This document shows, one piece after another, positions 35,088 to 43,183 of a DNA stretch of 64,000 nucleotides (positions are counted from its first letter, which is position 1; the number at the start of each line of letters is the position of its first letter). The notes beneath the pieces were generated by a model, which was not told the origin of the DNA, searched no databases, and saw only the letters and a list, made by a program, of their open reading frames with translations. Source of the DNA: Actinomycetes bacterium (GTDB lineage: Bacteria > Actinomycetota > Thermoleophilia > Solirubrobacterales > JACPNS01); assembly GCA_023404495.1 (NCBI GenBank), contig JAEYBE010000003.1:78922-142921 (forward strand), in the 5' to 3' direction. Position numbers and translations under genes: made by a program.

Positions 35088-36200
35088 TCAGCGCTGCTTC
35101 TTGACGACGATGCGGTCGCTGCCGTCGAAACGCACGGTGTAGGTGACGTCGTCGCCCTGAATGTTGCGGTAATCGGAGAAGCGCACGACTCCGCCCCTGG
35201 CCATCTTGACCTGGCGGATCGGCTTGTCGTAGCTGATGCGCGAGCTCTTGTCCTTGATCACCTCGACGTCGGTGACCACGAAGAGCAACGCCGAAGCCTT
35301 GCCCACCGAAAGGACCTTCACGGTCGGTTTACCACCGAAATCGATCCAGCCACCGGCGCGCTTGCGGGCCTTCTTCCATGGCGTGAACGATGAGTAAGTC
35401 GTCAGCTTGGCCGTGAAGATCGGCGTTGCCGCAGCTGCCGGCGCCGCCGCACGAGTGGCCGCTGCCTGCTTCTGCGCCGCGGCCTTCTGCGCCTTGGTCT
35501 GCGGCTTGGCCTTGTCCGGCGCATAGCCCTTCGCAGCAAACGGGTCACGACTGCTCCGACGAGCCGCAAGGCTCTTGTTACTCAAAGTCAAGTCCGGCTC
35601 CGACACAGTTGCAGCTTTGTCGGTTTTTGGGGAGCTGTGCTCGGCTACTGCGTTGTCGCCCGAGGGGGACATGAGTGTGAGGCCGATGATCACCGCGAAG
35701 AGCGCTGCGGCGCCGGCCAGCACCGGAGCGGGCTTGGGGAGGATGCGCCCGATTCGGGCGAAAACGCTCGGGCCGCGTCCAATCACGACCGTTTTGGCGG
35801 GCTTCTCCCCGCGCTTGGCCTGCTTGCCGGCCTTCTTGTCGTCCTTGGTTGCGGATGAATCGGCGGCGCCCTGGTCCTTGCTCTGAGCCCGAACGATCAC
35901 TTCCTTCTCGACGACGATCGGCTTTTCGATGACCTTCTCGACCTCGACGACCTTCTCAACCTCGACGGTCACCGGCTTCTCGATCACCTTCTCGATCTCG
36001 ACGACGCGATCGACCGGGCGCTCAACGATCACGGGTCGCTCGACGGCGCGCTCGACGACGATCTCGCGCTCGACGAACACCGGGCCACCCTCATCGAGCG
36101 GCCCCATCCAGGCGAAAGTCTCCGGTTCACGGGCCGCAGGGCGCTTGCCGGCACCACCCCGGACTGCGCCCGCACGCGGTTTTGCCGCGCGCAGCCGCAT
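35088..36200 (-). CDS. Pilus-locus membrane protein with VEK-rich N-terminal repeats
   Basis: A 370-aa protein of unknown family. Residues about 40-105 are degenerate repeats of I/V-E-K-P/V (VEREIVVERAVERPVIV..., VIEKPVTVEVEKVVEVEKVIEKP), followed by a Lys-rich stretch, one transmembrane helix (about 160-177), an Ala/Gln/Lys linker, and a basic beta-rich domain (about 265-370). Type II-like topology places the repeats in the cytoplasm. It overlaps the preceding gene by 1 bp (TGATG) and ends the pil operon. Position and topology suggest a stand-in for PilP or another inner-membrane alignment protein; not proven. Confidence 0.6.
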   Translation of the reverse strand: MRLRAAKPRAGAVRGGAGKRPAAREPETFAWMGPLDEGGPVFVEREIVVERAVERPVIVERPVDRVVEIEKVIEKPVTVEVEKVVEVEKVIEKPIVVEKEVIVRAQSKDQGAADSSATKDDKKAGKQAKRGEKPAKTVVIGRGPSVFARIGRILPKPAPVLAGAAALFAVIIGLTLMSPSGDNAVAEHSSPKTDKAATVSEPDLTLSNKSLAARRSSRDPFAAKGYAPDKAKPQTKAQKAAAQKQAAATRAAAPAAAATPIFTAKLTTYSSFTPWKKARKRAGGWIDFGGKPTVKVLSVGKASALLFVVTDVEVIKDKSSRISYDKPIRQVKMARGGVVRFSDYRNIQGDDVTYTVRFDGSDRIVVKKQR

Positions 36201-37021
36201 CAGGCCTTGACCTTCGAGATCTTCGTGAGCTTGAGCTTGTGGGCGTCACCGAACTCGTCGGTGATCGTCGCCGTCTGGCCCGGCTTGAGAACGAAGGTCT
36301 TGCCGGTCTCGTCGGCGGTCACGCCGGTCACGGTGGCTCCCTCGACGAGTTCAAACATCGCGCGGCTTCCGGTGTCGTTGACACCCATCAGCGATACGAG
36401 CGCATTGCTGCTCTTTGGCGGGATCTTGTCCCCCTGCTCGATGTCCTTGTAAGTCTTGCCGTCGTAGACGACCGTCGCCTTGTAGACGTAGACCACGACC
36501 GGCGTGGAGTTACCGCCGGAACCGCCGGACCCTGATCCACCACCAGCGCTGCCGCTGGAGCCGCTGCTTCCGCCGCCTGTGGCACCGCCGCCGGAGCTGC
36601 TCTCACATGGCGGCCCGGTTGCCGTCTCGGGACAGGTGACGCGGACCTTGAGGTCGCTCACTTCACACTCGAGCACGCGCGGCGGACCACTGCTGACCGT
36701 TGTGCAGGTGTAGTCAGAACTCCCCGCGAACGGGTTGCTGGACGAAGTCAGAGGAGCACCATCGCCGACCGCAGTCGGAGTGATCAACGTGATCTCGATC
36801 GGATTCTCCACCGATGCCGGCTGCGTGTTGACGACCGGCTGGGCCGTCGACTGGAGCGTCGGCTCAGACTTGTCGGGCAGCACGATCATTGCCGCGACGA
36901 TCGCCACGACCAGAACGATCGCCGGAAGCAGCAGGTTGCGGCTTCGCATGTCGGCGACGAGCTCGCTCGCGTGGCGCTTGACGTTCTCGAGTTGCTCGTT
37001 GGATGAAGATTTGTCGCTCAT
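36200..37021 (-). CDS. Pilus-locus single-pass membrane protein with Gly/Ser linker
   Basis: A 273-aa protein: cytoplasmic N-terminus with a short helix, one transmembrane segment (about 28-48), a region with four cysteines (YTC, LEC, VTC, PPC), a 40-residue Gly/Ser linker and a C-terminal beta domain (about 175-273; YKDIEQGDKIPPKSSNALVSLMGV...). The start is the ATG at 37021, 19 bp after pilO; the longer frame adds an Arg-rich segment that overlaps pilO. It may be the functional equivalent of PilP without a secretin to contact. Family not recognised. Confidence 0.6.
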   Translation of the reverse strand: MSDKSSSNEQLENVKRHASELVADMRSRNLLLPAIVLVVAIVAAMIVLPDKSEPTLQSTAQPVVNTQPASVENPIEITLITPTAVGDGAPLTSSSNPFAGSSDYTCTTVSSGPPRVLECEVSDLKVRVTCPETATGPPCESSSGGGATGGGSSGSSGSAGGGSGSGGSGGNSTPVVVYVYKATVVYDGKTYKDIEQGDKIPPKSSNALVSLMGVNDTGSRAMFELVEGATVTGVTADETGKTFVLKPGQTATITDEFGDAHKLKLTKISKVKA

Positions 37022-37040
37022 CTGCTTCTCCCGCCGCCGC

Positions 37041-37946
37041 TCATTGACCTGTCGTGCTCGCCGCGGGCACGCCTGGCGCCGCCGGTGCTGCCGGAGCCGC
37101 CGCAGCGCTGCCACCGAGTGGCATCGAGTAGCCGGTCATCTGGACCGTTGCGCTCAGCTGCGGGAATTCCGAGACCGCGAGGTTGATCGAGTTGATGTCG
37201 AGCAGCCGGCCGTTGACCGTGACGCGCCCGTTGTGCGTCTTGACGAGCCCCAGCAGGTCTCCGAACATCGTGTCGAGGTTGAAGAAGCTGCCCTTGAAGG
37301 TGAGCGTGTAGCTGTATTTGTCGAGCCCGGCAGCCTGTGCGCTGAGGTCGGCAAGTGTTGGCGCAGTCGCGCAGGCCGCAGCGTCAGAGGTTGCGGCGTT
37401 GCGCGCATTCGCGTCCGCGGCGGCATCCTGAGCCTTCGCCTTGTCGCGACCGACCCAGGTCTGGGCCGTGGCACCCGCGGGAGCGCTCGAACCAGTCGCG
37501 CCGGTCGCCGCGCTCGGATCCGCCGAGGGCACGCCGGTTGCGCCGCTGGCTCCGCCCTCAGGCTCGCAAGAACTGCCGCCGACGCCATCGGTGGAGCCTC
37601 CGCCGCCGGCCGTCGTCGAGGCCGTGAGGTCAACGAACTGGACGTTGGCGTCGTTGGAGATGTCGTCGATCTGCACCAGCAGGCTGGCAAAGTCATCATT
37701 CGTCGGGATCGCCGCGCCGAGCTTGATCAACTTGGCGTACTCCTCCGGCTTCTCCTTCTTGACCGCCTTGGCGGCGATCTCGGCCTGCTTGGCCGTATCG
37801 AGCGAAGCTTGGGCGTCCTGCTTGGCCTTCTCGGCCTCAGCGACGGCGGTGCGCTTGGGGCTGATGATCAAGAACCAGAAGGCTCCGAGCACCACGAGCA
37901 CCAGGGCTGCGGCCATAACCTTGCGATCGCGTTCAGTCATTCCCAT
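37041..37946 (-). CDS. pilO: Type IV pilus inner-membrane protein PilO-like
   Basis: A 301-aa protein with one N-terminal transmembrane helix (about 9-28), a coiled-coil (about 30-70) and a ferredoxin-like C-terminal part (about 205-280, YSYTLTFKGSFFNLDTMFGDLLGLVKTHNGRVTVNGRLLDI), interrupted by a long Ala/Gly/Ser insert (about 108-195) and ending in an Ala/Pro tail. Gene order pilM-pilN-pilO and the topology support the call. The insert is much longer than in proteobacterial PilO. Confidence 0.82.
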   Translation of the reverse strand: MGMTERDRKVMAAALVLVVLGAFWFLIISPKRTAVAEAEKAKQDAQASLDTAKQAEIAAKAVKKEKPEEYAKLIKLGAAIPTNDDFASLLVQIDDISNDANVQFVDLTASTTAGGGGSTDGVGGSSCEPEGGASGATGVPSADPSAATGATGSSAPAGATAQTWVGRDKAKAQDAAADANARNAATSDAAACATAPTLADLSAQAAGLDKYSYTLTFKGSFFNLDTMFGDLLGLVKTHNGRVTVNGRLLDINSINLAVSEFPQLSATVQMTGYSMPLGGSAAAAPAAPAAPGVPAASTTGQ

Positions 37947-37951
37947 GGTGA

Positions 37952-38731
37952 TCAGCCTCCCGTCCCTGCGGCCGCCGGAGTTCCGGTGGCCGGCGTCGCC
38001 GCGCCGGTTGCGCCGCTGGCGCCGCCGGGACCACTGGTCGTGGTCGTGGGCTTGGGCAGGCCAAGGAGGTCCGCGGTCTTGGGGCGATACACGACGTTGA
38101 GTGTGAAGTTGAGCGGCGCCGGACCGCAGTTCTCAAGGCGAGTGTCACCGGCGGAAGATTCCGCTCCTTCGCCCTGTGAGGATTGTGCGGGCGCACCGAC
38201 CGAGCTTGAGTTCGACTTGACGTTTGAGACGCCCGGCATTTGCCTGAGCCACGTCAGCAGACGCGAGTATCCGACCCACCCGGAGGCGCATCCCGACAGA
38301 GTCATCAGCGGCTGCATCGTCGTCGACGTGGCTCCACCCTCGCCGCCAGCGGCCGATGCGGACACCGCCGAGATCGTGTCGAGCGTCACGTCCGGCGGAA
38401 GTGATTTCGAGAGATCCGTCATTGCGACGTTCCATGGAAAGCGAGTTGCTGAAAGGCCGCCCACGAGCAGAGTGCGGGTGCGCACCATGTCGGAGACGTC
38501 ATCGACCTTCGTCGGCACCGCGGCAACCGCCGCCTGGCGGCGATCGGCCTCGGCGCGAATTGCTGCGGCCTCGTCATTGAGGGTCTTGGCCTTGTTCGAG
38601 TAGCTGATCGAAACAACGACCATCAAGAGCAGTACCGCGAGACCCGCCAGCACGCCGTACGCCAGACGAGGATCTCCCTCACCGGGTACGCGCGGTCGCA
38701 GCTCAGGCGGGAGAAGGTTTACTGGCCTCAT
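37952..38731 (-). CDS. pilN: Type IV pilus assembly protein PilN-like
   Basis: A 259-aa bitopic protein. The N-terminal VNLLPPELRPR is the PilN motif that docks into PilM. A transmembrane helix (about 24-43), coiled-coil (about 45-75) and a periplasmic-type domain follow (TDLSKSLPPDVTLDTISAV ... YSRLLTWLRQMPGVSNVK), then a Ser/Gly-rich insert and a Thr/Gly/Ala tail. It overlaps pilM by ATGA. Confidence 0.87.
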   Translation of the reverse strand: MRPVNLLPPELRPRVPGEGDPRLAYGVLAGLAVLLLMVVVSISYSNKAKTLNDEAAAIRAEADRRQAAVAAVPTKVDDVSDMVRTRTLLVGGLSATRFPWNVAMTDLSKSLPPDVTLDTISAVSASAAGGEGGATSTTMQPLMTLSGCASGWVGYSRLLTWLRQMPGVSNVKSNSSSVGAPAQSSQGEGAESSAGDTRLENCGPAPLNFTLNVVYRPKTADLLGLPKPTTTTSGPGGASGATGAATPATGTPAAAGTGG

Positions 38732-39957
38732 TGAGCGACCGCCTCTTCGAGCGCAAGCCCGGCAGCCAGGGTCATCCGGCTGAGGTCGACCTCGGGCGTG
38801 TCAACGTCCGAGGGATCAAGCGCTCCCAGTGGCGCAGAAATGTTCACCGGCAGCCCGGTGCGCTGTGTCAGGGCCTCTGCCATGCCTTCGATGCGCGCGC
38901 CGGGTCCCACGAGAATGATGCGGGAAACCGGGGTTGCGCCGGGCTGGACGTTGTGGAAGTCGACGGAGGCCGTGATGTCGTTTCCGAGCTGGTTCGCCAT
39001 CGCGAGAAGTTCCTCGCGGGCGCCCGCGACGATGTCGGCCTCACCCTGAATCGATTCGACGGGCTGAATGAGCCCAGTGTGCTCGAGCCACATCTCGGCG
39101 TGCTCGCGCGTCAGTCCACAGCGGTCCATCAGACGCGTCGATGCTGCGGCAAGACCGCTGGGCGTCGCACGCGTGAACTTGCAGATCGTGCCCTGGGCCA
39201 GCGTCACGTTGACCATGTCGGCGACGTGGAGGTAACAGATCGTTTCGCTGGCGAGCGCCTCGCCCGGGTAGAGCGCGCGGATCAGTCCAAAAGCGGAAAG
39301 GTCGATCGACTGGAGCTTGACGCCTGCGCGGCTCGCCGTCGCGACGACATTCTCCACCAGGCCCTTGCTGGCCGCGACCAGCAGGATCTGGAACTTCGGG
39401 TGATCGCCTGCCTCCTTGGGCGGGACGATCTGCACGATCTGGTAATCGATCACCGCCTCATCGACCGACATCGGCAGGTGGTCGGCCGCCTGAAAACGAA
39501 TCGCGGCGTCAAGCTCTCGGCGGTCGGCGATCACCGGCGTCTCGAAAGTCCTGATCACAACGCGTGGGCTGGCAACACCGATGCGGACCTTGTCCGACAG
39601 CCCGCTCGCGCGGACGAACTCGGCAATCGCGTCGCCGAGCGCTTCAGGGTTGGCGATCTCACCGTCGACCACGAGGCCTGGATCAATCGACATGTACGAG
39701 GCCGACTTGACGCGGCCTCCAGAAACGCTTGCAGCCGCGATCCGCGTCGAGGAGATGTCAAGGCCAGTCAGTCCGTCCAGCTTGGGCCGCTGGTTGAACT
39801 TCTCTGCAAGCGAATCGGCCGAAACCGATGACGGCTTGCTCTCTGCCTGGACCTCCCCTTCCGGGTCGGACTTGCGTGAAAGTTTGAGCTGCATTGATCC
39901 TGACTTCTTGTCGGAGATGCCCGCCGTGCGGTCGGCGAACGTCTCACGTATCGGCAT
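38728..39957 (-). CDS. pilM: Type IV pilus assembly ATPase-fold protein PilM
   Basis: Actin-like (FtsA fold) cytoplasmic protein that links the PilN/PilO platform to the motor. The 409-aa protein has GLDISSTRIAAASVSGG (about 64-80), RIGVASPRVVIRTFETP, AIRFQAADHLPMSVDEAVIDYQIV and ILVGPGARIEGMAEAL, all family hallmarks. The annotated ATG at 39957 gives a charged leader; the ATG at residue 22 is an alternative. It is the first of the pilM-pilN-pilO run, 38 bp after the large minor pilin gene. Confidence 0.92.
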   Translation of the reverse strand: MPIRETFADRTAGISDKKSGSMQLKLSRKSDPEGEVQAESKPSSVSADSLAEKFNQRPKLDGLTGLDISSTRIAAASVSGGRVKSASYMSIDPGLVVDGEIANPEALGDAIAEFVRASGLSDKVRIGVASPRVVIRTFETPVIADRRELDAAIRFQAADHLPMSVDEAVIDYQIVQIVPPKEAGDHPKFQILLVAASKGLVENVVATASRAGVKLQSIDLSAFGLIRALYPGEALASETICYLHVADMVNVTLAQGTICKFTRATPSGLAAASTRLMDRCGLTREHAEMWLEHTGLIQPVESIQGEADIVAGAREELLAMANQLGNDITASVDFHNVQPGATPVSRIILVGPGARIEGMAEALTQRTGLPVNISAPLGALDPSDVDTPEVDLSRMTLAAGLALEEAVAQ

Positions 39958-39995
39958 CTCGCGGAGCGATCTTTACCGCGCTGGGACGCGAATTG

Positions 39996-42293
39996 CTAAC
40001 TGGTCGGGCCGCAAGCGCAGGCCGGAGCGGTCTGCCGCAATCGGTTGATCCGCCACGCGCTTTCCGTCGGCGTCAGGAAGTGCGGCGGCGAGAGCGCCCT
40101 GAGCAGCGAGTCGTAGCTGAAGTCCTTGAAGCGATAGCCGTGGTGTCCGCTGCACCAGTTGAGTCCGTTGAAGATCCACCCAACGATCGCGCCGGCCCAG
40201 TTACCGCTATTGGAACTCGCCCAGCTGCAAACGCCGTCCCACATCGCGGTCCAGTCCTGGTCGGTGATCGCCCCGCGCCACTTTTGCGTCACGGCGCCGC
40301 TGAAGACGATCGTGTTGGCGGACGTCGGCGAACCCGAGGTGTCGCCAATCTGGTTGCCGCATTGCGACGAGTCGACGGTGAAGGACTTGCGCAACGCGAG
40401 AACCGCGGCCTGGATGTTCAGGACCGGCGATGCGCTCACCGGGTTGCTCTCGCGTTCGCATGTGTAGCCGACACCGCCGTTGAAGAGATTGGCGAAGACG
40501 TCGCCGAAGTTGGTCACGCTGATGTGCATGCAGTTGGCGAAATCGCTCACCCCGAAGAATCCGAAGATGTCGAAGATGTTGAACTGGAAGACGCACTGCT
40601 TTTGGTAGTTGTAGTCGCTTGAGCCGCTCGAGTAGTGACGCACTCGCACGTAGTTGTTGGCCACGAGTCCGAGCAGCGCGTTGGTTCCTGAGTGCCGCTG
40701 CACGTTGCCGGTGATCACGATGTCGGCTTGCGAGGCGATCGTCAGCGGCTCGTTGTATGTGCCCTTCACCTCGGTGAGCGCGCAGCCGACCGACATGCCG
40801 CCGGGAGTCGAGGTGGACGTGTACATCCCGTTCGGATTCGAATCGCACGAAGACGCCGACGGGTCGTTCTGTACGTAGATCACCCCATTGTCCGGATAGT
40901 TGACCCCGGTCAGGTTCACGGACGTGTTCGCCACGTCGTACTTCCCGTCGTTGCGCAGCGTGATGGTCGTCTTGCCGGTGTAGAGGTGACCGGTCGGCGC
41001 GGCCTCGCCGGCCCAGATCTTCAGTTCTTGGTTACCAGTAGGCATGTCGATGTAGCCGGCGTCCGGGCCGGTCACGAGCTGCACCCCGGTGTTCATGCGC
41101 GCAGTTCGCGAACAAGTTCGACTGGTGCCGACGTTCGTGTCGAAGAGACGCCCGTTGGTGCGGAACGGACAGACGCATCCGCCGCTTCGCTGACCAGCCG
41201 TACAAGTGTTTCCCGTGTGTCCGCTGTCGTAGACCTCAACCCGGTCGGCCTCGTTGGCTCGACCAAAGATCGGGGCGCTGCCGCCGCTGAAAGACTCGAC
41301 GAGAATGCTGTCGTTCGTGTGCACCGGACCCTTGATCTGCTCGCCGTTGTAGATCGGGCGCTCGTTGTCGCAGATCCAGCCCGAGGCCTCCATCGCTTCA
41401 CGGCCAGACTCGGAGGCGTTGAGCGCGCGCCGGTAGTAGTCATCGCAGAGAACGTTTGAGTTTCCGGGCGGCACAAAGACCTGGTAGATGCTCGAGAGCA
41501 GCGTTTGCTTGGCGGTCGTGATCAGGCTCGGGTCGATCGCCTCATGGTCGGTGAAGTAGACGTAGTCGAGGAAGCCCGCGCGCCGGAATTCGGCGACGAT
41601 CGAAACCTTCTTCCATTTCTGCTGTCGGTAAGCGTCGATCGCCGCAATCGCCCGCGCTTCGTATGAGGCATTGGACTCGCCGCCGCCTTGGGCCGCAATC
41701 GGCACACTGGTCGCTGGCGGACCGGCCCTCCCGGTGATGCGAACGCGGAAAGTACCCGTGCGGTTGTTCACGAGCCGCTGGACGGCCGTAGCCTCATTCG
41801 TCGTTCCACATGAGTTGTTGCCATTGGACGGAATCAAGTCGATCGTGTACTGCCCGTTGAGCGCCCTGTCTTGCGATGTCGCGGGTGAGTTCCATGGGAG
41901 CCAGCGGCGATATGGGTGCCCATCCGTCGTGCCATAGGCCGAGTCATATGCGCTGCCATAGAGGGTGTCGTTTACCGCGCTCGAGCCAAGGCCTCGGCCT
42001 GTCCCGATGCCTCCGCGGTCGCACGCGGTCCAATAGTTCGGGTCATTTGCAAGTCGCCGCACGTAGTCAGCGAGGCCTGACTGGGCGCGCTGGTAAGCGA
42101 GCCGCTGCCACTTGTCCGAAGTCGCCAGCGAGATTCCTGAATTGGCTGTCGCGAACGCGGCACCAGCGAGCGCCATCCCCACAACAAGCGCCATCATCGC
42201 GGCGATCATCGAGATTCCCGATTCGTCGCGCATACGGTCTCGCGCGAGGTCAAAGAAGCTGATCAGTCGTCGGGTCGAGTTCATGGCGTTCAT
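39996..42293 (-). CDS. Large PilX-like minor pilin/prepilin protein
   Basis: A 765-aa protein whose first 55 residues are a class III-like prepilin start: basic leader, DESG (26-ISMIAAMMALVVGMALAGAAFA), then a hydrophobic helix. The expected Glu at position +5 after Gly is absent (Ala). The long body is rich in Asn/Ser/Gly/Thr with many cysteines and looks extracellular. It overlaps the upstream pilW-like gene by ATGA. It is probably a tip or minor pilin analogous to PilX/PilY adhesive functions; the length is several times that of ordinary PilX. Confidence 0.75.
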   Translation of the reverse strand: MNAMNSTRRLISFFDLARDRMRDESGISMIAAMMALVVGMALAGAAFATANSGISLATSDKWQRLAYQRAQSGLADYVRRLANDPNYWTACDRGGIGTGRGLGSSAVNDTLYGSAYDSAYGTTDGHPYRRWLPWNSPATSQDRALNGQYTIDLIPSNGNNSCGTTNEATAVQRLVNNRTGTFRVRITGRAGPPATSVPIAAQGGGESNASYEARAIAAIDAYRQQKWKKVSIVAEFRRAGFLDYVYFTDHEAIDPSLITTAKQTLLSSIYQVFVPPGNSNVLCDDYYRRALNASESGREAMEASGWICDNERPIYNGEQIKGPVHTNDSILVESFSGGSAPIFGRANEADRVEVYDSGHTGNTCTAGQRSGGCVCPFRTNGRLFDTNVGTSRTCSRTARMNTGVQLVTGPDAGYIDMPTGNQELKIWAGEAAPTGHLYTGKTTITLRNDGKYDVANTSVNLTGVNYPDNGVIYVQNDPSASSCDSNPNGMYTSTSTPGGMSVGCALTEVKGTYNEPLTIASQADIVITGNVQRHSGTNALLGLVANNYVRVRHYSSGSSDYNYQKQCVFQFNIFDIFGFFGVSDFANCMHISVTNFGDVFANLFNGGVGYTCERESNPVSASPVLNIQAAVLALRKSFTVDSSQCGNQIGDTSGSPTSANTIVFSGAVTQKWRGAITDQDWTAMWDGVCSWASSNSGNWAGAIVGWIFNGLNWCSGHHGYRFKDFSYDSLLRALSPPHFLTPTESAWRINRLRQTAPACACGPTS

Positions 42294-43183
42294 GTCCCCA
42301 TCTGGTCGCAGATGTTCGGGGTTGTGCGGAGGTAGATGTCGCTGCTGAAGGTCTCAGTGCGATCGTCGAGCGAAGTGACACCGGTGGAGCCCGAGTTGCC
42401 GCGATCGGTGCCGCTCTGCCCGAGGATCCGGAAGTTCGCGCGCACTTTGGCGATCGTTTCGATCTGGCCTGCCGGGATCGCGCCGTTGGTGAGTGTGATC
42501 GGTACGCCCGTCGACCCGAGGTTGTCCTTGTCGAAGTACTGGAAGAACGGCAGCGCAGACGCCGTGGTCGCTCCGGTGACGGCGTTGGTCACACCCGCGC
42601 CGATGCGCTGCAGAATGCTGGTAGGCGGGACGCTGTCGGCCGTCGAACTGACGGCCAGATCCGCCAGCGTCGTCGCTGGGGTGATTCCGTAGTTGAAAGG
42701 AATCGTCGTCGTGCTGGGTGCACGATAGGCGTCGATGAATCCTCCCCTTCGACCCGCGCCTGGCGTCGGAGCGATCAGGTAGCGCAGGTACGGCTGGAAG
42801 CCAACCCCAGTGGTTGAACCAGACGGACGCTCGCTGATGTCGGCGAAGTAGATCACGCGATCAGCGCCGGCGAAGATGATGCTCGCGGCGGCGACGCCGT
42901 TGGTCGCGCCGTTGAGCGTGTATTCGCCTGGGTAGAGACACAGCTGAGAGTTCAGGCGCTGCTCGACCTGCGCAGCGACGATGCGGCCTTGCGACGCGGA
43001 GTTCACCTTGTCGGAGACCCTCTGCTCGGACTTCAGGGAGATCACAACCAGCATCGCGGCCGCCGCCAGCACGACTCCAGCGACCAGCTGCGCGCTCAGC
43101 AGTTCGGCGAGCGTCAAACCGCTCTCCTCGCGGCGAAGCCGCGTGACGGCGTCGCGAAGTTGAAACCGCCCGTTCATGACCAC
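42290..43183 (-). CDS. PilW-like minor pilin
   Basis: A 297-aa prepilin: leader with EESG22 followed by LTLAELLSAQLVAGVVLAAAAMLVVI, the canonical N-methylation/cleavage motif with Glu at +5 (E27), then a globular domain of mixed beta strands. GTG start overlapping the upstream pilV-like gene by 10 bp; ATGA overlap with the downstream PilX-like gene. Minor pilins of this kind prime pilus assembly. Confidence 0.82.
   Translation of the reverse strand: MVMNGRFQLRDAVTRLRREESGLTLAELLSAQLVAGVVLAAAAMLVVISLKSEQRVSDKVNSASQGRIVAAQVEQRLNSQLCLYPGEYTLNGATNGVAAASIIFAGADRVIYFADISERPSGSTTGVGFQPYLRYLIAPTPGAGRRGGFIDAYRAPSTTTIPFNYGITPATTLADLAVSSTADSVPPTSILQRIGAGVTNAVTGATTASALPFFQYFDKDNLGSTGVPITLTNGAIPAGQIETIAKVRANFRILGQSGTDRGNSGSTGVTSLDDRTETFSSDIYLRTTPNICDQMGT

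Noticed and set aside
36735..38603. 622-codon plus-strand frame opposite the pil genes
   Set aside because: It is antisense to the 36200-37021 gene, pilO and pilN. Its composition is the usual mirror of G+C-rich codon bias, with no domain recognised.
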